Source: Neoceratodus forsteri (lineage: Eukaryota; Chordata; Ceratodontiformes; Ceratodontidae). From it: a stretch of 64,000 bases of DNA. Numbering within the stretch: the stretch's first letter is position 1; each line of letters begins with the position of its first letter. The position numbers were made by a program, and so were the translations under genes. The notes beneath the pieces are model-generated. The model was given only the letters and a program-made list of their open reading frames with translations. It did not search any database and was not told the origin of the DNA. This document shows positions 55,170 through 64,000 of this stretch, in pieces. Location of the stretch: assembly GCA_016271365.2 (NCBI GenBank), contig CM057449.1, forward strand, positions 1,567,194,501 through 1,567,258,500, written 5' to 3'.

Positions 55170-55430
55170 GTTTTATATAGTATCTTTCATACAGTATCCC
55201 AAAATACATTGCAAACCATTGACAGATGCATCAGCCGTCAGGCAAGCACATAGAGGCAAAGTGAAATTGAGAAATGTTAAGGATGACTCAGAAAGCTGAA
55301 GAGCAGAAATAGAGAGTGTGTTCTGTAAACTTGCTCAAGGCCACAAATGAGTAATTGGCAGTGGTGGGATTAAAACCTGATGCTCTAGGCTCAAAATTCT
55401 GTGCTCTAACCAGTAGGCTATGTTGCCTTT
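55170..55430 (-). mobile_element. MIR-like tRNA-derived SINE, inverted
   Basis: Read on the minus strand: tRNA-like head TAGCCTACTGGTTAGAGC (A box, about 55403-55420), B box GGTTTTAATCCC (55366-55377, one change from GGTTCRANTCC), then CACTGCCAATTACTC and GGCCTTGAGCAAG, close to the MIR/CORE consensus. The far end (TTATATAGTATCTTTCATAC, 55175-55195) resembles the 3' part of such SINEs. Diverged and old. Confidence 0.6.
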
Positions 55431-55439
55431 GTATACAAA

Positions 55440-56085
55440 AAACAGTCCACAGAGAGTTTACAAAAAACAATTACTCTGCATAAAACCGTCAGTAAATTAC
55501 AGTAATGCACATTGTTTGGCCCCTCCCTCCTGAAAGTGAACATCGTATGCTGTCATTCAGCTTTCCACTGACTAAAAAAAGAGATGACATGCTACAAGGG
55601 CAGCTGGACTGGTTGGGCCTTACTACTACTGCTACCTTAGATGGCTCATGGATTGGATGGGGGTGGGGACACACAAAATAAATGCATTTCTGGGGATTGG
55701 GGGGCATGCTGTGGTGGTGATAAAACTAATGATGTTGGCTCCTGACAAAGTGCCAGGATCATGAAATATGGAAATATGGGTTTTTGTTTATGATGTCGTG
55801 GAAGGATGAGGAAGGGGGAGTCGGAGTGGAAAGAGATGGCCACAGGACCTGCCCAGAACACCTGGGAGGGAATCAACATTTTTATTTTAGTTTTTTTAAA
55901 CCTTTTTGGTTCCCCAAATACACCATAACTGAGAAAAATAATCAGTGCTCAGATCCTAGTACTAAAGAATACCCTTTTATTTGTGGGATTATGGAATGAA
56001 TATTTGTTATCTACACACTACTAATACATATAACTTAGGACTTGGAAAAATTGTATTTTGCAAGTGGAACTGTGTGAAATTACAG
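55440..56085. other. Unassigned segment
   Basis: No gene or element recognised. The open minus frames at 55489-55879 carry no motif. Confidence 0.35.
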
Positions 56086-56089
56086 ATTC

Positions 56090-57760
56090 TGGAGCACATT
56101 TTCAAAAGGGATGTGCGGTGCATCCCTAAATGCACATGCACATCCCCAACTTGCGAGGGCCATCGGGGGCATGGCAATATTCAGAAGCCCCCGATGCACC
56201 CCGATGACCAAAGTGTGCCATGGTGCAGAATATTGTGATGCAGGCATGCAAATGAGGGGTCTCTCATGCATATGCCCCAAATCGCAATATTCATCTGCAT
56301 CGTGGTGAAGACATCACTGGATGCACCGGCACAAAGTTAGGTTTGCAAAATCCAGCCCTAACTTTGTGCTGCACTGGGAGGTGACCTGCGCAATGGCCAG
56401 GACAGCTCACATGACTCCCCTCGGCTCCAATCTGTGCAGCAGTCACAGTATCATAAAAGCAGACTTTCCATAGTATAGTGGACCCCCATACCTGTCCCTG
56501 ATCCCCATTACAATAAAGAATATCATCCCCAATTCCCACTTTCCCATAGTGTAGCATCCACCACTGCCAGACCCAATCCCTGATCTGTTAAATAATAGCA
56601 TCCCTGATCCCCACTTTCCATAATGTAGTGTCCACCCTCCCAGCACTGATCCCCAATCTGTTCAATAATAGCATCCCCGATCCCCACCTTTCCATAGTGT
56701 AGTGTACCCCCCCAGTGCCCAATCCCTGTACAATAACATCATCCCCAGCACATTCTGTAATGTAGTGTTCCCCCTCCCTGCAGCCCTGAACATTGCCACA
56801 CACCTGACTCCCCGCAGCCCCGGCAACCATACTGTAGATCCCCTGCACTGACTGCTGGTGCAATGGATGGCCCTGATCCCCTGTCCCTGGTGGCTAGAGC
56901 CCTTCCACACCAGTAGACAGTAACAAATCCCACATTCCCACCCCACCTGGACCACTGTGGCAACTACCACTGCCGGCAACTAGCACAGCCCGCACCTCCC
57001 TGGCTCGGCCAGCCACTGACTGATCTGGACCGTATGTGTACAGTATGTAGTATATGCTCATTGCAGCCAATGAGCACATATTGCGTACTGTATGTGTACG
57101 GTCCAGATCAGTCAGCGGCTGGCTGTGGCAGGGATTAGTGGGCTGTGCTAGTCACCTGCAATGGTCCAGGTTGGGTGGGGGTGCAGAGAATTGTTACTGT
57201 CTACTGGGGTGGTGATAGGGCACTAGCCACCAGGGACAGAGAATTGGGGCATCTGTTGCACTGATGATTGGTGTGTGGGGGATTCATAGTACAGTTACCA
57301 AAGCTGGGGGGGTTGGGGTGTAGGGCAATGCTCAGGGCTGTGGGAAGGGGGACACTATATTACCGAATGTGCTGGGGATGATGTTATTGTTTAGGGATCA
57401 GGCAGCAGGTGGGAGGACACTACACTATGGAAAAATGGAGATCAGGGATGCTATGATTTAACAGATCGGGGATCGGGCATGCTACGGAAACATGGGGATC
57501 GGCGATGCTGTTAGTTATCATTACAGGTAGTGGGGTTGGGGGGGTCCACTACACTATGGAAACTGTGTTTCTGTTGTACTGTGATAACGTCAGAGATCGG
57601 TGCTGGAAGGGGGCTGGCCCGGTGCATTCCACAGAGTGCAGCCATGCTAATGAGCCCATAATGGACATGCATGAGGCCTCTTTGCACCATGCATACCCAA
57701 TAAGTTCATTAGCATATTTCTGCTGAATATTGCCCTTGGGGGAACAGCACAACCAGGTAT
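56090..57760. mobile_element. Foldback palindrome of about 1.7 kb with internal tandem repeats
   Basis: The sequence is a long inverted repeat centred on CAGC at 57064-57067. Near the centre ATGCTCATTG pairs with CAATGAGCAC, and GGACCGTATGTGTAC with GTACGGTCC-containing sequence, over about 55 bp with few mismatches. The arms continue for about 700-900 bp: CACCAGTAGACAGTAAC on the left against GTTACTGTCTACTGGGGTGG on the right, then GGGATCAGGGATGCTAT-like units in inverted copies. Each arm contains 3-4 imperfect units of about 70-90 bp (GGGGATCGGGGATGCTATTA, then CACTACACTATGGAAA). The outer ends fade near 56090-56180 and 57740-57760. No transposase is present. It could be a foldback DNA transposon or an inverted duplication. 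Confidence 0.75.
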
Positions 57761-57870
57761 GCACCACACATTCCCCCATTGGTAGTGTTCGGCCCCGAGC
57801 ACTGGATGCGCTGCACCCAACTTGGTGGCTGCCTGCTTTGTGCCACACATTCAGGGTCTGATATTAAAAT

Positions 57871-57902
57871 AGAATGCATGATCTGTTCTGATCATGCATT
57901 CT
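57871..57902. repeat. Perfect 12-bp hairpin
   Basis: AGAATGCATGAT (57871-57882) and ATCATGCATTCT (57891-57902) around the loop CTGTTCTG. Near the outer right end of the foldback palindrome; possibly part of it. Confidence 0.7.
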
Positions 57903-58785
57903 GTTTGAATATGGCATCAGTGCCAGCCAGCACATCTGTTTTGAGTGATGCACTGTTCCGCGCACACATCCAGCCAGCACTGAATATGTCCGCCTCTACT
58001 TCCATGAAAATTTTTGAAAATTTCCCAAAATGCTTGTGAATTTTTGCTAAAATGTAAATGGAAGTGTTTTTTTGTTTAATTTGAAAACTACAAAACAGAA
58101 AGTTGCCACATTTGGTAATGTCCAATGCCACCATACAAACAGTACACTTGCCATGTTTCAAACCCTTATCTCAAAAGGGAGTTCAAATTAAAAGCAGACA
58201 AATATGTCATTAATTTTCGCACAATTTAGCATTTAAGTAAACTGCATTATAATGATCCCCTGTAACTTTGGAACAACTAAATCGAATGTCACATTTGGAA
58301 GGTAATGTGTTCCTACCACAAAGGGTGTGCATGTCAATAATCAGCTCCCTAGCTCTAAAGGCTTCCGAACTATATGCAGAAAACTTTTCTTAGGATGTTA
58401 CAAAAAATTGTAACTGAATAAACTGCAAGACTTTAACCCCTGTAAATTCAAAACTCAATAACAAAACATCACTACATTTAGCAGATGCATACTCCCAGAA
58501 GAAGAGGTCATATGTGCTAACTTTAACATTTTGTTTAAAGGATGGCTGAGTTTCAAATAGTAAAAGTTGCAGATTAACAGAAGAACTTACAATAAAATGG
58601 GATTCTGCAAGTTTTTGCAAAAATCATGGGATTGGGTCAAAATTTTGCAAAATCTGTATCAATAATTTTCCCCAACAATACACCTGACCTGCAATGGAGG
58701 CAGAAGGAAAAGGTTGTGGAGTGATAAGTAGGTAGAAGTCATTAGTGAGTCCATATTTAGGACAGTGGATGAGGTGGAGGGAATT
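57903..58785. other. Unassigned A/T-rich segment
   Basis: No gene or repeat recognised. A short GAAAATTTTTGAAAATTTCCC run lies near 58005. Confidence 0.35.
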
Positions 58786-58789
58786 ATAG

Positions 58790-59130
58790 AACCTTGATGG
58801 TAGTGCAGGAGAGGTGATTTGTCTGGCACTGGGTCACAATACCACCGGCCAGGACAGTGCAGTCAACAACCGCACAACAGAAACAGTGCCACTTTTTGGG
58901 GGGAGGGCTCCACCCCACACCCCCAATGCTAAAGTATCCTAACTCCAGGGGGGGCAGATCACAGGGAAAGAGAAAATTTGTGGATCCATGGAATAGTGTT
59001 TCCATGGACCCATGTAAAAAAAACAGAAGTCCCATGCCACAAAAATCCAGGGAGACCAGGACTAGAACCCTGGTCTCCACTACCACCCAGCCAAGCTGCT
59101 CCTTGCCTCATCCCTCCACACTATGAGAGC
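58790..59130 (-). mobile_element. tRNA-derived SINE candidate, inverted
   Basis: On the minus strand a B box GGTTCTAGTCC (59059-59069) follows an A-box-like TGGCTGGGTGGTA (59081-59093) at roughly tRNA-like spacing, inside GGAGACCAGGG...CCTGGTCTCC. The body to about 58790 is not recognised. Head evidence is good; the family and end are uncertain. Confidence 0.5.
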
Positions 59131-59505
59131 AGCTCAACTGACCAATGCAATTCTTCCCTCCTTGTACTCTGCTAGGACCATGGACAGTGACCAGAGGAGT
59201 GCTTCCTGAAATGCGCTGTGAATTTCCCATCGCTGTTTGTGGTAGCGGTATACTGACTTGCGCTATGATGAGTGGTGCTATTATTGTAGCACTATTGTAA
59301 CTAGGTACCAGTTTGTCTGCCTGTAGCACCAATCAAATGATTGCTATCCAGGGACTAGCAGCACAGCTGGTGGGAGAAGTGCCTGTCATTGTCCACATTG
59401 ACACGAATGTTTCTGACTACTGGAAAGCAAGCCCAACTCAAAACTACATACTTAACATTTGATTCCTAAAGCATGATTCAATAAAGTATGGTAAACAGTG
59501 TTCCC

Positions 59506-59574
59506 AAGCTGTTTTGTAGTGAAACTTTGGTGGTTTCCACTGCAAATCACCAAAGTTTCACTACAAAACAGCTT
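59506..59574. repeat. Perfect 27-bp inverted repeat (hairpin)
   Basis: Arms 59506-59532 (AAGCTGTTTTGTAGTGAAAC...) and 59548-59574 (...GTTTCACTACAAAACAGCTT) match 27 of 27, around the 15-nt loop 59533-59547. As RNA this would be a pre-miRNA-like stem; as DNA it could be a small MITE. There is no coding sequence. Confidence 0.85.
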
Positions 59575-59896
59575 ATTCAGGGTGGAACTATAGGTGACCA
59601 GCTATATAATAAACAAAAAAATTACATTTCATATCCAGGTCATAACAACTGGTAACATGTAATAATTATATGAACCAAAGTATTTTTATGTTTGGGCCAC
59701 TGGCTGTTGGCCAGGTCTCAAAACCATTATGTGCAAGCAATAATTTAATATCTTTGAAAAAAAACTGCATTAATGCATCATGTAGATGGGCTTCTGGTGA
59801 CATCATGGAGGAGATAACAGCCTAGAGAGACAGTTCCTCACCCATTGGGACATAAAATAACTCTTGCAACCAGAAATGGCTAAACTATAACTGAAT

Positions 59897-61022
59897 ATGG
59901 CAACAAAAGAAAAAGGAAGACCCAGAAGCATGAGATCAGGCTCCAAAATGTCGAATAAGGGAGAAGGTGGCTCAAGATATCGAGTCTTGAATAATGATCG
60001 CAGCCGCAGCACCTCACCAACCGGTAAACAAGGCCATGGTTATGAAACAGACAGAGAAGAAGAACGACTCACAAGGCAACGTTTTGACAAAATACTGGCG
60101 GAAATTCAAGCCTCAAGAGCAGAAAATAAAACAGAATTCACAAAATTGAGAGAAGAAATCACTGGGTTTGAGAGAAGGCTGGTGACCTCAGAGAAACAAA
60201 TAGAGACAGCACACATGGGCAACAGACAATTGAGAATGGCTATGGAGGCCCTGCTTACTTATACTGAAACATTGCACGAGAAATGTCTGGATCTAGAGGC
60301 ATGATCCAGATGGGACAATCTAAGAATCTCTGGGCTTTCAGAAGACAGTGAAACCCAAGATATGTGTGCTTTTCTACAGGATATGTTGGCTGATGTGCTG
60401 GTGCTGCCTGCTGGCTATGAACTGAGAATCGAGTGGGCACACAGAGCACTCTACCCAAAACCAGCAGACTCAAATGCCAGACCCAGGTCAGTCATACTCA
60501 AATTTCAAAGTTATAAAGTTAAAGAAGACATTCTGAAATGAACATGGCAACAGAGCATAGTCAAATACAACGGGACACGATTATGCTTTGATCAAGATTA
60601 CCCCCAGGACATACAAAAAATAAAGCATGCAGTACCTAGACAATGAGAAAGCACTAAAAGCTGTGGTAATCCATTGCCAAATTCCTTACCCCGCTAAGAT
60701 CAGGGTGTACTAGAAGGAGGGGGGTCGATTGTACCACACACCCAAGGAGGCAACCACGGCCCTGAAGGAATGCCAGATCCCATTGCAGCAAAGGTCTAGA
60801 CCACAAGGCACACCAGAGCAGAGGGAAGGAACTAAAAATACAGGAGCTGTACAGAGGAGGGATGTCTGGGTGAACGGACGAGGATTGGCGACCACAACAA
60901 TGGAGGAGATCAGAGGACTACTGCGAACACTGACAGGGGGTAGCAGAAATGAAGAGTTGGGAGCAGCCAGAGAGACCCGAAAAGAGGAACTGATAGAGAC
61001 ATTGAGTCAGACACTCAGGTAA
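59897..61022 (+). pseudogene. L1-type ORF1: coiled coil, RRM and C-terminal domain
   Basis: The ATG at 59897 opens a 136-codon frame: basic/Ser-rich start, then a coiled coil (RQRFDKILAEIQASRAENKT, KLREEITGFERRLVTSEKQI, ALLTYTETLHEKCLDLEA). After a TGA the same frame goes on with RWDNLRISGLSEDSETQD, an RRM-type block, then IEWAHRALYPKP and ARPRSVILKFQSYKVKEDIL, LCFDQDYPQDIQK. A frameshift leads to MQYLDNEKALKAVVIHCQIP and YPAKIRVY. RRDNLRI, RAHR, and the YPAKxRV ending are signatures of L1 ORF1p, a trimeric RNA-binding protein. 60729-61022 is a C-terminal extension (HTPKEATTALKECQIPLQ). No ORF2 follows. The 5' side (59790-59896) may be its leader. Confidence 0.8.
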
Positions 61023-62150
61023 AGACCACAGAGGTGCACGCTGCCTGTAGAGATGTCAGATGAGTGAAATTTCTGTATTGGGATAAAGGAAAACTGGGGA
61101 AGGGAGGAGAGGGGGTCCTACAAGATATCAGATGAGTGAAATGTCTGTATCAGAATAAAGGGAAGACTGGGGGGAGGGAGGAGAGAAGGGGGGTCCTACA
61201 AGATATCAGGGGAGGGGGGAAACAACAAACCGAAGAATAAATTGGAGCAAAGAGGGGAATGAACGAATAAACAAAGGAGGAGAAGAATCAAAGGACGGGA
61301 ATAGAAAAGAAAAAATGGGAGTGGGGAATTCCGGAACACAAGGGGACTAAAGGAGCTGCAGTGGAGCTATACAGTCCACACAGTAGACCTGGGTTGGGTA
61401 AAAGAATAAAAAAATGGAAAATGCACAAGAGGGAAAAGGAGAGGTAGATACAGAGGAGAGGAGGGCAGAGACAAGAAACCTGCAGTAATCCAAAGAATGA
61501 GAAAGTATAAAGAATAACTGGGAGACAGAACAAACTGACATAAACAGTCAGTAGTGCTTCCTGTTAATAGGTCAGACCCCCAGAACAGCAGGATGTAGGA
61601 GAAAGAGTAAACGGTTGGGGGGGATTGAAAAAATAAGGGAGAACATGGGAAATCAGAAATAAAAGAGAGAGAAAATGCAAGGGAATAAGCAATTAGGAGA
61701 TGGGGGAGGGAATAACTATAGCAGAACCAGGTGGGGGGACAAGAGGGGATAGTAAAAGGGAAAAGAAAAGGTAAGAAAGGTACAGGGTGTATTGCTGGCG
61801 CTACAAGGAAATACAGAAATGAAGAGGAGCACCTTATAAAACATAAGTACATTGAGGAAGAGAAGGAAGAGGAGATGGATGAAGGTGTGTCTTTTAAGAT
61901 AATGAACTATGTATACCCTCGATTCTTTTCTGTTTTTCTCTTTCCATTACAGGGGACAATGCACTGAGAGGGCAAACCAGCAGTTCCTTGGAGACTGATC
62001 CAGCGGAGAGGTGCATGGACAAATAAAGCTGGGGAGATGTGGAAGGAATGGGGAAACTGAAAGCAGAGGTGAGGAAGCCTTGGTTATACCAATGCAAAAG
62101 GTAAATGGGGGGGCAGATGGGGGAATAAAAAGGAAAATAGAGGGGAAGCG
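61023..62150. repeat. Purine-rich tract with 74/78-bp tandem units
   Basis: The plus strand from about 61060 to 61900 is strongly A/G-rich, so long pyrimidine-coded minus frames (e.g. 61367-61852) are artefacts. It begins with two tandem units, 61051-61124 and 61125-61202, sharing ATCAGATGAGTGAAAT, GTCCTACAAG and GGGAGGAGAG. The tract lies where L1 ORF2 would be expected, so it may be the element 3' region or flanking DNA. Confidence 0.7.
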
Positions 62151-62175
62151 GAGAAGCTTAAAGGAGGTTCAAAAT

Positions 62176-62630
62176 GTTTGGTACATAGCTCAGTGCTTGT
62201 GTATACTTCTGAGATTACTGTTATGTGAAATTGATGTTTATAGACTTAGACTTTGGCTTTTCTCTGTCTCCCACCCTCAGTGGAATGCTGGAAACGTGTA
62301 GGAAGTAAGGCCCAGCGTTGAGGGTGAGATAAGAGTGCCAGAGGAGGAGGAGGAGGAGGAGGCTGGGAAGGATGGGGGGGTGTTTCCAAAACACTCAAAA
62401 CTGAGCAGCGGAAGTGCTGAGGATTAAGTGAGGGAAGTGGGAGGAGCTATTCCCCACCCCTTGAACTACAGGATATAGCCATTAAATTCAATGTGTGGTA
62501 CACAGCTCATGCTTGTGTATACTTATGAGCTTGACTTTTATGTGCTTGATGTTTATAGACTAAGACTTTGGCTTTTCTCTGTCACCTACCCTCAGTGGAA
62601 TGCTGGGAAGGTATAGAAATTAAGGCCCAA
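62176..62630. repeat. ~140-bp direct duplication, about 316 bp apart
   Basis: Copies at 62176-62315 and 62492-62630 share CTTGTGTATACTT, TTGATGTTTATAGACT, AGACTTTGGCTTTTCTCTGTC and CTCAGTGGAATGCTGG with about 85 percent identity by eye. A (GAG)n run (62342-62362) lies between. Neither copy is coding. This suggests an extended repeat unit. Confidence 0.75.
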
Positions 62631-63287
62631 AAGATCGTTACTCTTTTGATTACCTCCTCCAACTCCGGAAAGTGTGACCAGTAGCACGCAAGATAAGAAA
62701 AATCCCCTTTGGGGAAACCTCTGAGGACCCATGGCTACTGACCTGCCCATCCTCTGGGCATATTAAGAGGAGAATAATGCTTAACATGGGCTTTTGGTTC
62801 TTGTTATGTACAAGAAGGAAGTCTAAACTTGCTGGTCGGGGAGTCGTATCTCCAAAACAGGTCATGGGCAGGAAATTTTAACACTAGAGGATGAAGGTTC
62901 CATCAGAAGAACAGGGGTCCAATTCAGGTGGATGTCTGGATGAGAGAAGACCGTTAATCCATGTCCAAGATAGCTCTATGGGCATGAAGAGCTTATGAAA
63001 CTGAACATAAAGATACATTGTGGGTCTGCCTTGGTGAAGATGGAGATACGACTGAGTAATGCTCCGTCGTGGGGCATGTTATTGAAAAGTCCAAAAAGAA
63101 AAGGGTGAGACCCTGATAGGAGTCTGCCTTTAGCATCTTCCATGTGTGAGAAGGGGTGCTGAGTAATGAGTGATGCCCCTTCATTGGTTGAATTTAACTT
63201 GTCGTATTTAAGAAGTTCTCAGTTTGGTACACCAGTGGGATCCCATGGAGGTCCGCTAGAGGTCAACGTGTAAAGTGAATGAGTAAT
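62631..63287. other. Unassigned segment
   Basis: No gene or repeat recognised. Frames on both strands lack motifs. Confidence 0.35.
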
Positions 63288-63720
63288 GAGCTAGGCTCCC
63301 ATATAGGCTAGCTGGAGTGGTGAGAGCCCTACGTAGGTCTGCTGAGGAAGGAGTAGAAGTTAATGAGTCAAGTTAGACCATCATGTAGGCTAGCTGGACG
63401 GGCAGGACCGCCACATAAGTCTGCCTGAAGAGGGAGTAGAAGTGAGTGAATTGAGCTAGGACTCTGCATAGGCTAGCTGGACCACAGGCCCCCATGTAGG
63501 TCTGCCCGAGGAAGGAGTAGAAGTGAGTGAGTCAAGCTGGGCCCCCACGTGGGCCAAGTTGGACATGGAATGGCAGGCTCGCCATAGGAAATATGGAATG
63601 GTTGTACTATGAAGTTAGGACCTCATGTGAGCTAGGGTGAAAATGGCAAGACCCCCACATAGGTCTGCCGTGGGAGACAACAGAATGGTCATGTCTGGAA
63701 GTGAAGCCCCCATAGGCTAG
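63288..63720. repeat. Minisatellite, about 82-bp units
   Basis: At least four to five imperfect units, starting at about 63288, 63371, 63453, 63534 and 63611. Each carries GAGCTAGGCYCC, then TAGGCTAGCTGGAC, GTAGGTCTGCCTGAGGA and AGGAGTAGAAGTGAGTGAG. The last units diverge, with insertions. Non-coding; function unknown. Confidence 0.75.
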
Positions 63721-64000
63721 AAATCCAGTTAGTTGAAAATGGTGTTTGTAAGGCACTTTCGTTTGCAACTGGGACAGGCTCAGTAGAGCAGGATGGGTAT
63801 GATCTGGATAGCAAATGAAACAACTAGTACCAAATGATTCTATATAAATGCATGGTGAATGTGGTTGAAGTTGCAGGAAGAGAGTCCTCAAGCATGAAGG
63901 ACGGAGTATCAGCGGGAAAAGTCAGACGTTGGTAGTGAAGTCCATGACAAGACTTTCACGGGGTGCTGTACCACCACTGTTATGGGGAATTCTAAGTCCA
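63721..64000. other. Unassigned right edge
   Basis: No gene or repeat recognised. The minus frame at 63607-63891 has no motif. Confidence 0.3.

Noticed and set aside
56291..57079. Gly-rich frames over the palindrome
   Set aside because: They arise from repeated units in the arms; both strands give similar frames because the arms are inverted copies.
61288..61852. Long minus-strand frames rich in Phe, Leu, Ser and Pro
   Set aside because: They are the complement of an A/G-rich tract; no family motif and no start context.
63288..63720. CRISPR-like array
   Set aside because: Units are contiguous 82-bp imperfect repeats without unique spacers, in eukaryotic sequence.

Overview
This window looks like non-coding DNA of a large, repeat-rich vertebrate genome; a lungfish or an amphibian such as a caecilian would fit, but the species cannot be fixed from the sequence. 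The reasons are one well-formed spliced exon of a conserved vertebrate trafficking gene, no prokaryotic-style operons, and dense layering of vertebrate retroelements (CR1, L2, L1/Tx1-like, R4-type and Penelope-like), tRNA-derived SINEs, a solo LTR, MITE-like hairpins and decayed DNA transposons. Nearly every mobile-element reading frame is broken by stops and frameshifts, so these are relics. Family names rest on protein motifs read by eye; no database search was possible.

Layout. 1-860: start of a broken transposase-like gene (minus), running off the left edge. 860-6562: Tx1/L1-like LINE I (minus), with a tandemly duplicated 5' region at 5184-6562. 6563-15440: a second related LINE II (minus), split by a plus-strand CR1 (7525-9905) and by MITE-like hairpins (11602-11959). 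15470-16840: an L2-like 3' tail and a Penelope-like end with a 31-bp perfect inverted repeat. 16838-22540: two minus-strand CR1 copies head to tail, the second almost full length. 22600-29000: largely unassigned, with an L1/Tx1-like 3' end, a possible LTR and a CORE-type SINE. 29500-30900: a second copy of the transposase N-terminus, a CR1 scrap and a Penelope-like GIY-YIG tail. 30940-36235: an L2-like LINE (plus) and an almost complete R4-type LINE (minus) whose nuclease domain is split by an L2-like tail. 36565-39480: two CR1 fragments and an unrecognised coding-like segment. 40890-41700: a decayed minisatellite. 42141-42482: the one convincing host exon, a TGFBRAP1/VPS3-type exon (minus). 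43157-49107: a 5.95-kb DNA transposon with terminal inverted repeats, carrying a large broken gene. 49382-50463: a solo LTR with TATG target duplication. 50620-54590: CR1 and LINE fragments. 55170-59574: SINEs, a ~1.7-kb foldback palindrome and a perfect 27-bp hairpin. 59897-63720: an L1-type ORF1, a long purine-rich tract and tandem repeats.

How it fits together. If the exon at 42141-42482 is functional, at least part of the window is intron of a minus-strand TGFBRAP1-like gene, expanded by nested insertions. The best candidate for something little described is the element at 43157-49107. Its relic protein joins two CxxC...H...C modules, a PIN/XPG-like nuclease region and a C-terminal tesmin/TSO1-like CXC cluster, inside inverted termini.
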